From Gilvimarinus algae (GTDB lineage Bacteria; Pseudomonadota; Gammaproteobacteria; Pseudomonadales; Cellvibrionaceae), in the NCBI RefSeq assembly GCF_030518215.1, contig NZ_JAULRT010000052.1:248001-312000 (forward strand): DNA of 64,000 nucleotides, read 5' to 3'. Each line of letters starts with the position of its first letter. Position 1 is the stretch's first letter. Positions 57,344 to 64,000 of the stretch are shown piece after piece. The position numbers and the translations under genes were made by a program. A model generated the notes under the pieces. That model was not told where the DNA came from. It did no database searches and saw only the letters and a list, made by a program, of their open reading frames with translations.

Positions 57344-59344
57344 ATGACGAAGCAGTTTGAAGTGGTAAGCGCCTATCAGCCCGCCGGCGATCAGCCCCAA
57401 GCTATTGAGGCGCTGGTAGACGGCATCGAGAGTGGCTTGGCTCATCAAACCCTGCTAGGGGTAACCGGTTCGGGCAAGACCTTCTCTATTGCCCATGTGG
57501 TAGCTCGTACTCAGCGCCCGACACTGGTCATGGCCCACAATAAAACCCTGGCAGCGCAGCTTTACGGTGAATTCAAAGAATTTTTTCCCGCTAACGCCGT
57601 AGAGTATTTTGTCTCCTACTACGATTACTATCAGCCCGAGGCCTATGTGCCCTCGTCGGACACCTTTATCGAGAAAGACGCCTCGGTCAATGAGCATATT
57701 GAGCAGATGCGCTTGTCTGCTACCAAGGCCCTGATGGAGCGCAAGGACGCCATAGTGGTGGCTACCGTATCGGCGATTTACGGCCTGGGCGACCCGGAAT
57801 CCTACTTGAAAATGATCTTGCACCTGGTGCGCGGTGACCGGATTGATCAACGCAAAATTCTCAGACGCCTGGCTGAGTTACAGTACACGCGCAATGATAT
57901 GGATTTCCACCGCGCCACCTACCGAGTGCGAGGTGATGTGATCGATATTTTTCCCGCAGATTCGGAGTTTGAAGCTGTTCGGGTTGAATTGTTTGATGAT
58001 GAAATCGATCAGATCTCTGTCTTTGACCCGCTGACCGGTGAGGTTATCCAGCGGGTTCCGCGCATGACGATTTACCCGAAATCCCACTATGTCACGCCGC
58101 GTGAGAGAATTTTGCAGGCGATTGATGAGATAAAAATCGAATTGGAAGAGCGCCTCAAGCAGCTACGGGATAATGATAAACTCGTCGAGGCTCAGCGGCT
58201 TGAGCAGCGTACCCGCTACGATCTGGAGATGATGCAGGAGCTCGGATACTGTAACGGCATTGAAAACTACTCACGCTATCTCTCTGGCCGGGACTCGGGC
58301 GAAGCGCCACCGACGCTGTTTGATTATCTGCCCGCCGACGCGCTCTTGGTGATCGATGAGTCTCACGTTACGATTCCTCAGATCGGTGCCATGTACAAAG
58401 GCGACCGCTCACGCAAGGAAACCCTGGTGGAATACGGTTTTCGTTTGCCCTCGGCTTTGGATAACAGGCCCATGCGGTTTGATGAGTGGGAGCAGCGGGC
58501 ACCGCAGATGATTTTTGTCTCGGCCACTCCTGGCCCTTACGAGGGTGAACACGCGGGGCAAGTGGTTGAACAAGTGGTCAGGCCCACCGGGCTGGTTGAT
58601 CCACAGATTGAAATGCGTCCGGCTTCCACCCAAGTGGATGACGTGCTGTCGGAAATCAAGCTGCGCATTGATGCGCAAGAGCGGATCCTGATTACCGTGC
58701 TGACCAAGCGCATGGCCGAAGATCTTACGGAGTATTTGAGTGAGCAGGGAGTTCGTGTGCGTTACCTGCACTCGGATATCGACACCGTCGAGCGAGTTGA
58801 GATTATCCGAGATCTGCGCCTCGGTGAGTTTGACGTTTTGGTAGGCATTAATCTGCTGCGTGAGGGGCTGGATATGCCGGAGGTGTCCCTGGTGGCTATT
58901 TTCGATGCCGACAAAGAGGGCTTTTTGCGCTCGGATCGCTCACTGATTCAAACCATCGGTCGGGCCGCGCGCAACGTCAATGGTAAAGCTATTCTCTATG
59001 CCGACAGAGTGACAGGCTCCATGCAAAGGGCGATGGATGAAACCGAAAGGCGGCGAGAGAAGCAGCTTGCCCACAACCAGGCCCACGGTATTACACCTCA
59101 GGGCATTCGCAAAAACATCGCCGATATTCTGGAGGGCGCGCAGGTGCCCGGGGCAGGTTTGCGTGGCAAGCGTCGCAGTGACAAGCGAAGCCAAGTGAGT
59201 GCCGTGGAGTTACCGGCTGACGGTGATGTGTTTAAACACATTGAAAAACTTGAAAGCGACATGCTGGCCGCAGCAAAAAATCTGGAGTTTGAGAAAGCCG
59301 CAGAGCTGCGCGATCAAATCAATCAGTTAAAAGCGTTGGGCTAG
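57344..59344 (+). CDS. uvrB: UvrABC excinuclease subunit B
   Basis: 666 residues with Walker [11 protein letters not shown] near residue 40, the beta-hairpin [12 protein letters not shown] that probes DNA damage, helicase motifs including IDESH, and the C-terminal UVR domain ([12 protein letters not shown]). It verifies lesions and recruits UvrC in nucleotide excision repair. The ATG at 57344 is preferred to TTG six bases earlier. I see no LexA box upstream. Confidence 0.98.
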   Translation: MTKQFEVVSAYQPAGDQPQAIEALVDGIESGLAHQTLLGVTGSGKTFSIAHVVARTQRPTLVMAHNKTLAAQLYGEFKEFFPANAVEYFVSYYDYYQPEAYVPSSDTFIEKDASVNEHIEQMRLSATKALMERKDAIVVATVSAIYGLGDPESYLKMILHLVRGDRIDQRKILRRLAELQYTRNDMDFHRATYRVRGDVIDIFPADSEFEAVRVELFDDEIDQISVFDPLTGEVIQRVPRMTIYPKSHYVTPRERILQAIDEIKIELEERLKQLRDNDKLVEAQRLEQRTRYDLEMMQELGYCNGIENYSRYLSGRDSGEAPPTLFDYLPADALLVIDESHVTIPQIGAMYKGDRSRKETLVEYGFRLPSALDNRPMRFDEWEQRAPQMIFVSATPGPYEGEHAGQVVEQVVRPTGLVDPQIEMRPASTQVDDVLSEIKLRIDAQERILITVLTKRMAEDLTEYLSEQGVRVRYLHSDIDTVERVEIIRDLRLGEFDVLVGINLLREGLDMPEVSLVAIFDADKEGFLRSDRSLIQTIGRAARNVNGKAILYADRVTGSMQRAMDETERRREKQLAHNQAHGITPQGIRKNIADILEGAQVPGAGLRGKRRSDKRSQVSAVELPADGDVFKHIEKLESDMLAAAKNLEFEKAAELRDQINQLKALG

Positions 59345-59350
59345 CAGGCT

Positions 59351-61828
59351 CTAGAATTGCTCCACCACCAGCCGTATTCCAACATTCTCGTGGTAGGTGT
59401 GTTGCGGTTGGTAGCTTCTCGCGTAGACACGCAGTTCTTGTGCGTCGTCTTTCAGTGAGCCGCCGCGCACTACTCGTGCGGGGCAGTTGTCCTGATTAAA
59501 GGCTTCTGGGTTCTGGCCCGCATTTTGATAATTTTCCCGGTAGCAGTCCTGTACCCACTCGGCAACGTTACCGGCGGTATCGTGTATTCCAAATGCGTTG
59601 GCCGGAAATTCACCCACAGGGGCAGTTTCCCCGCTAAAAAGCCCGGTGTATGAGCTGTCACAGTAACGCCGGCAGTTGGCTTTTCCGGCTGCCTCTCGCG
59701 CTGAGTCGCCCCACCAGAAGGCGCTTTCTTTACCGCCACGGGCGACGTATTCCCACTCGGCTTCGCTCGGCAGGCGATAACGTTTGCCTGTCTGATCACT
59801 GAGCCAGTCGGCGTACATCTGCGCCTCTTCCCAGCTGACATTGATTACCGGTCTGTTATCACGTCCCCAGCGGTTGTCGCCCGGTAGCGGCATGGATTGA
59901 TGGTTGGCAAAACGCTCGTATTGGGCGAAGGTGACTTCGTATTTGCTGATGGCAAAGTCGCTATCGATTGTGACCTGGTGCACCGGGCTGGCGTTTTCAT
60001 CCGCACCGCCCATGGCAAAACTTCCTTCAGGGACTACCACCATGACCGGGCCTTTGCCCCCGTCTTTCAGCGAGTCGCTAAATTCACTGCCGGGTGAGCG
60101 AGAGGCGAGTAATGAGACTTTGTGGTTCAGGTCTGCCTCTTTGATACGCACCCATTCCAGATACTTGCGATAGCCCGGGTGGGTGACTTCAATATGGTAG
60201 TTTCCGGGTTTGAGTGCCATGGCGTCGGTGTACTTTTCGCGAATGTTCATCACACGCACCCGCGCTTCGCTGGGCGTTGGCGAAACCGTAAGAGCAAATC
60301 TCTGGGCGACTTCAGGCTCGCTTGCGCGACTGGAAGCTTCACTGACGCTGAGCGCTTCTGCAGGGGTTGCAGGTGCCGGCTCTGAGCTGGCCGAGGATGA
60401 CGCTTGAGCCGGCTCTACCGTAGATAGGAGCGGGACAGGCTCTTCACTCGGCATATTTGAATTGGTTTCAGTGCCGGCTTGCGTGTCGGCGGCAATGCTG
60501 TCTGTGTCCAGTTTTGTATCCAGGTCAAAGGCGGGCGTACTGGCGCTGGAAATCTCCGCGTCTGAGTGTTCAGTGGCACTGGCGGGTTCACTGGCTGCAG
60601 AGCGGGCGCTTTCATCTGAACTCTTTTCGCCAGTCAGGAGCGGCGTTGACGGTGCTGTGGGCTCATCGTGTCCCAGCCAGGCGAGCAACACAATGCTCAG
60701 CCCAACGAGTGCCAGCGCGCTCATCAGAATCATGCGCTGGCGGGTCGGAATGTCGCGCCAGAATCTGAGCCAAGCGGGCCCGCCAAACTGGCGGTGAATA
60801 CGGGTTTCGACCAGGGTGTTTTGCTGGGTGAGACTGTCAGAGAGTGATTGCTGAACCGTGGCAACCCGGTGAAAACCTCTTGCTTTGGAATACCGCAGCG
60901 AGCCGAGAAACGCGAGCCCCTGGCGCAGCTGGCTATTCAGCTTGGAGCGAATTTTACGCAGCAGGACACTGAACAGATTGCCGAACTGGCCTGCCAGGCC
61001 GGCACCGGATGCCAAAGATTGCTCGCCCTGATCGCGCATTAGCAATTGCAGCACTTCGATATCTGCCACCAAGTCCAACCCGCGCTGATAGCGACGCGCC
61101 GGGTCCTTATCGAGCAGTTTGTCCAAAATCGGCTGAAAGCGGATAAATTGAGCCGGCAGGGTGGGCAGGGGCGAGGCCAGGTGTTTGAGAGCGATGGAGA
61201 CGGCCTCCTCACCTTGATAGGGCACGGCCCCGGTGAGCATCTCGTAAAACACAATACCCAGGCTGTAGAGATCCGAGCGGGCATCGACCGCCTTGCCGCG
61301 GGTTTGCTCCGGACTCATATAGTGGGGAGTACCCACCACGGTTCCGGCGTGGGTGGCCCGCGAGTGCGTCGCCTGAGCCCGGGCCACACCAAAATCGGTG
61401 AGTACGGCCGAGCCGTCATCGCGGAACAGGATGTTCTCCGGTTTGATATCCCGATGCACGTACCCCTTTTCATGGGCGTGATCCAGCGCTGAGCCAATTT
61501 CCTTGAGGATACGCAGGGCTTGCTCGGCGCCGATGCCCGAGAGCATCTTGTCGTGAATGGAGCCGCCGGGCAGGTAGTCCATGGCAATGTAGTTGTAATT
61601 GTTGTGTCGACCAATGTCGTAGATGGACACGATATGCGGGTGGGATAATTGGCCGACGATGTTGGCCTCGCGCTGAAAGCGCTCGCTAAACGTCGGGTCG
61701 CCATTGAGCGCGGGGGACATGACTTTCAGAGCCACCACCCGCCCCACACTTTCCTGAATAGCAAGGTACACAGTGGACATGCCGCCGTGGTTGATCTTGC
61801 GAATGATTCGGTATCCGGGTATCTGCAT
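59351..61828 (-). CDS. Ser/Thr kinase with PEGA and FGE-sulfatase domains
   Basis: 825 residues. Cytoplasmic Hanks-type kinase (about 5-265): G-loop NHGGMSTV, Lys35, HRDIKPEN (125-132) and DFG (145-147), so catalytically intact. A juxtamembrane region, one helix (366-385), an Ser/Glu/Ala-rich linker, a PEGA-like domain (about 515-580, LKPGNYHIEVTHPGYRKY) and a formylglycine-generating-enzyme-type domain (595-822, RVVRGGSL) follow outside. It resembles PpkA-like kinases, but no type VI secretion genes are near. It is paired with PP2C. Confidence 0.92.
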   Translation of the reverse strand: MQIPGYRIIRKINHGGMSTVYLAIQESVGRVVALKVMSPALNGDPTFSERFQREANIVGQLSHPHIVSIYDIGRHNNYNYIAMDYLPGGSIHDKMLSGIGAEQALRILKEIGSALDHAHEKGYVHRDIKPENILFRDDGSAVLTDFGVARAQATHSRATHAGTVVGTPHYMSPEQTRGKAVDARSDLYSLGIVFYEMLTGAVPYQGEEAVSIALKHLASPLPTLPAQFIRFQPILDKLLDKDPARRYQRGLDLVADIEVLQLLMRDQGEQSLASGAGLAGQFGNLFSVLLRKIRSKLNSQLRQGLAFLGSLRYSKARGFHRVATVQQSLSDSLTQQNTLVETRIHRQFGGPAWLRFWRDIPTRQRMILMSALALVGLSIVLLAWLGHDEPTAPSTPLLTGEKSSDESARSAASEPASATEHSDAEISSASTPAFDLDTKLDTDSIAADTQAGTETNSNMPSEEPVPLLSTVEPAQASSSASSEPAPATPAEALSVSEASSRASEPEVAQRFALTVSPTPSEARVRVMNIREKYTDAMALKPGNYHIEVTHPGYRKYLEWVRIKEADLNHKVSLLASRSPGSEFSDSLKDGGKGPVMVVVPEGSFAMGGADENASPVHQVTIDSDFAISKYEVTFAQYERFANHQSMPLPGDNRWGRDNRPVINVSWEEAQMYADWLSDQTGKRYRLPSEAEWEYVARGGKESAFWWGDSAREAAGKANCRRYCDSSYTGLFSGETAPVGEFPANAFGIHDTAGNVAEWVQDCYRENYQNAGQNPEAFNQDNCPARVVRGGSLKDDAQELRVYARSYQPQHTYHENVGIRLVVEQF

Positions 61829-61834
61829 GGTGGC

Positions 61835-62686
61835 TTAGCGAAAAATCCAGTAGAGCAGTGCCACAAGCGCAAACAGAGCCGTAGCGTAAATCACCCCATC
61901 CAGCCGGCGGCTGTGGGTAAAAACAGGCACCCAGTGCGACAGGGCGGGCAGCAGGGCTCGGCGCTGAGTTGGCGCGGCGATCACCTGCACGGTCACATTG
62001 TCTCTGCCGCCAGCTTTGAGGGCCTCGGCGACCAGCTCGCGGGTGGCCTCGGCCGGGGTGCGACACTGCCTGAGAATGTGCTCGATGTCTCTGCCGCTGA
62101 GCTCGTCGGTCAAACCATCGCTGCACAGCAATAACCATTGCCCCTGGTGCCAGGGGCGAGTCACGGTATCAACGCGCACTTCATCCAGCTCCTGGGAGCC
62201 GAGGCACTGAGTAATGATGTTCTTGTCAGGGTGATTCTCGGCGTCTGCTGGCTCAATTGCGCCGCTCTCAAGCAGCATTTGCACGTAGGAGTGATCGGTG
62301 GTGAGTTGTTCAAGCTCTCCGCCACGGGAGTAGGCGTAGGCGCGGCTGTCACCGACCCAGGCAACATCGTAGTGGTCGCGCCGGTGCCGTATGGCCACAA
62401 CGGTCGACCCCATGCCCTGGGCGCCCACCCCTTGCTCGGCCGCCTTGAGCACGGCCCGGTGAGCCTCCTGAATCAGTCCGGGCAGGGCTTTGCCGGGGGA
62501 TTTGTCGAAGGTTTCACGGACGATGGCGCTGGCGACTTCACCCGCTTCGTGGCCGCCCATGCCATCCGCTACCATCCACAGGCCGTGCTCGGGCAGGCTG
62601 AGGAAGCAATCCTCATTGTTGCTGCGCTTGCGCCCTGGATTGGTCAGGGAGCTCGATTCCAGAACCTGCATAGCTGGCTTGTTCAT
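61835..62686 (-). CDS. PP2C-family Ser/Thr phosphatase
   Basis: 283 residues with the metal-binding motifs NNEDC, VADGMGGHEAGE, CSDGLTDELS and GGRDNVTVQV of Stp/PppA phosphatases, and a C-terminal membrane helix (about 262-282). It precedes the kinase gene by 6 bases and should reverse its phosphorylations at the membrane. The start may be 62686 or 62671; ribosome-site evidence is weak. Confidence 0.93.
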   Translation of the reverse strand: MNKPAMQVLESSSLTNPGRKRSNNEDCFLSLPEHGLWMVADGMGGHEAGEVASAIVRETFDKSPGKALPGLIQEAHRAVLKAAEQGVGAQGMGSTVVAIRHRRDHYDVAWVGDSRAYAYSRGGELEQLTTDHSYVQMLLESGAIEPADAENHPDKNIITQCLGSQELDEVRVDTVTRPWHQGQWLLLCSDGLTDELSGRDIEHILRQCRTPAEATRELVAEALKAGGRDNVTVQVIAAPTQRRALLPALSHWVPVFTHSRRLDGVIYATALFALVALLYWIFR

Positions 62687-62809
62687 CCTGATGGTCAACC
62701 TCTGCCCGGACACGGGGCCGGGCGATGACTTTACCTGTGTTATAACCTGTCGCCTCAGCGGACCGGCGTTTTTATAGATTAGCACGCCCGTGCAGGCACG
62801 AATCGAAGT

Positions 62810-64000
62810 TTACAGCTTTTTCAAGGTTAGCCCTAGCTGCTCAACCGCCTGGCGTTGGTCGGCCGGGGCGATCACCGCCACACTCGCGCGCTCCGGGCGC
62901 AGGTACTCGGCAGCGACACGCTTGATGTCGGCCTCGCTCACCGTGAGCAGCCGCTGGCGGAACGCCTCTCGCTTTTCCTTGGTGCGGCCGAACAGCTCGG
63001 CCTGAAACGTCTGCTTGGCCTCGCCGGCAGGGGAGGCCGGTTTGTCGATGCTGCTGACTACTCCCAGTATGGACTGCTCGATCTCATCGGCGCCGATGGT
63101 TTCGCGCTGCACCCAGTCCAGCGCCGCGTCAAAGTCTTGTAGGGTTTCTGCGAGCCGCGGGTCCCGGTACGAATAAAAGCGAAAGGCGCCACTGTTATTA
63201 TCCTGGCTGGCGCCGCCACCGTAGGCGCCACCCTGTTCGCGAATGCTGCGGTGCAAAAAGCCATTTCTGAGCACGCCGGCCAGTACCGTAAGCGCGGCGG
63301 CGTCCGGATGATCCGAGGCCACTGTGGGGTAGGCCTTGGCGCAAAAATTGACTTGGGTGTTGGTTAGCCAGGCTTCTTTCACTCGCTTGTCGACCGGGGC
63401 GAGGCTCAGGGGCGGGATCTCGCCGCTGGCAGGGCCCTGCCAGTGCTCGGCCAAGCTGGCGCGGTAGTGATCCAGTTGTTCCTGTTCACCTACCAGCAAC
63501 AGTTGTCGCGGGGCCTGGAGCATCAACTGGTGCAGTTCGGCCAGCTCATCGGCAAAGGCCTGGGTGTTTTCACGGTTCGCGTTATCGATGTCAATCAGTC
63601 GCGCAATGCCGGCCAGTCCGCCGAGTTCGTGGGAGAGCAGGGCAGAGGGCGACATGCCAGCGGTCGCCGCGCTCATGGCCAAGGCGTGGCCACTGCCGGT
63701 AACGGATTGCTCGCGTCGCGCGCGCTGCTGGGCCACCAGCTCGCGAATGCGGCCGAGCTCGTCAAACCGGGCAGTTTCAAAGGTGGCGCGAATCAGAGCG
63801 GCGCAGCTGGCGGTATTGCGTGCCAGCGCCTTGGCCGAGAGGATCAGGTAGCCGTCGGCGCTCTGCGGGTCTTCACCATTGCCCCGGATACTCGCCCGGG
63901 CGCTGAGTGAACCGACCGTTTGGGCCTGTAGCTGTTGCGCCTGTAGGTAATCCAGTTGACCGTGGCCGGTCTCGGTGAGACACAGGCTGTAAAGGCCCAG
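62810..64000 (-). CDS. M16C presequence-protease-like peptidase, C-terminal part
   Basis: The last 396 codons of a gene entering from the right edge. The reading frame is open to position 64000. The sequence REQGGAYGGGASQDNNSGAF and FYSYRDPRL is characteristic of the C-terminal M16 half of PreP-type insulinase proteins. The catalytic HxxEH would be in the missing N-terminal half. It degrades peptides in known cases. Its stop is 23 bases before the usual start region of the PP2C gene's upstream stretch. Confidence 0.9.
   Translation of the reverse strand: MGLYSLCLTETGHGQLDYLQAQQLQAQTVGSLSARASIRGNGEDPQSADGYLILSAKALARNTASCAALIRATFETARFDELGRIRELVAQQRARREQSVTGSGHALAMSAATAGMSPSALLSHELGGLAGIARLIDIDNANRENTQAFADELAELHQLMLQAPRQLLLVGEQEQLDHYRASLAEHWQGPASGEIPPLSLAPVDKRVKEAWLTNTQVNFCAKAYPTVASDHPDAAALTVLAGVLRNGFLHRSIREQGGAYGGGASQDNNSGAFRFYSYRDPRLAETLQDFDAALDWVQRETIGADEIEQSILGVVSSIDKPASPAGEAKQTFQAELFGRTKEKREAFRQRLLTVSEADIKRVAAEYLRPERASVAVIAPADQRQAVEQLGLTLKKL

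Overview
The window looks like chromosomal DNA of a marine, salt-adapted gammaproteobacterium. The gene order rpsB-tsf-pyrH-frr-uppS-cdsA-dxr-rseP-bamA-skp-lpxD-fabZ-lpxA-lpxB-rnhB-dnaE is typical of Gammaproteobacteria. A complete ectoine cluster, a BCCT transporter and mannonate dehydratase point to a saline habitat with polysaccharides, for example a Cellvibrionales-type organism; that placement is inference. Base composition is moderately GC-rich throughout, so many long antisense reading frames are open but meaningless. I see no rRNA, tRNA, CRISPR array, insertion sequence or prophage.

Layout. 1-9.1 kb: the start of an azoreductase divergent from a LysR regulator, a SirB2-like membrane protein, an RND efflux pair, a small lipoprotein, and a probable Fur-controlled trio (PepSY, DUF2271, DUF4198). 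9.4-16.2 kb: valS, a 1024-residue membrane-anchored protein of unknown function, and an exported RidA-like protein lacking the catalytic arginine. 16.2-24.3 kb: a leftward housekeeping run, dapD, an ArsC-like reductase, nth, dapC, glnD and map, then uxuA, which separates map from rpsB. 24.6-43.0 kb: the rightward translation, envelope and lipid A block ending in dnaE.

The accessory stretch runs from 43.1 to 57.3 kb, where accA would often follow dnaE. It holds an SDR/LysR pair, the SOS mutagenesis cassette imuA-imuB-dnaE2 under a near-ideal LexA box, and the ectoine system: ectR divergent from ectA-ectB-ectC-ask, then a membrane TPR protein and a BCCT transporter. The EctR operator overlaps the -10 of the ect promoter, and an intrinsic terminator lies between ectB and ectC. 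From 57.3 kb come uvrB, a Ser/Thr kinase with an extracytoplasmic PEGA plus FGE-sulfatase module, its PP2C phosphatase, and a PreP-type M16 protease cut by the window edge.

How it works together. Aspartate kinase (Ask), EctB, EctA and EctC make ectoine from aspartate, and the BCCT carrier can import ready-made solutes. BamA, Skp, RseP and the lpx genes build and monitor the outer membrane. ImuA, ImuB and DnaE2 give damage-induced mutagenesis beside the replicative DnaE. The points most worth a second look are the TPR membrane protein in the ectoine operon, the ectB/ectC terminator, an EF-hand loop inserted in BamA, the kinase/phosphatase pair, the Arg-less exported RidA with a structured leader, and the large orphan membrane protein.
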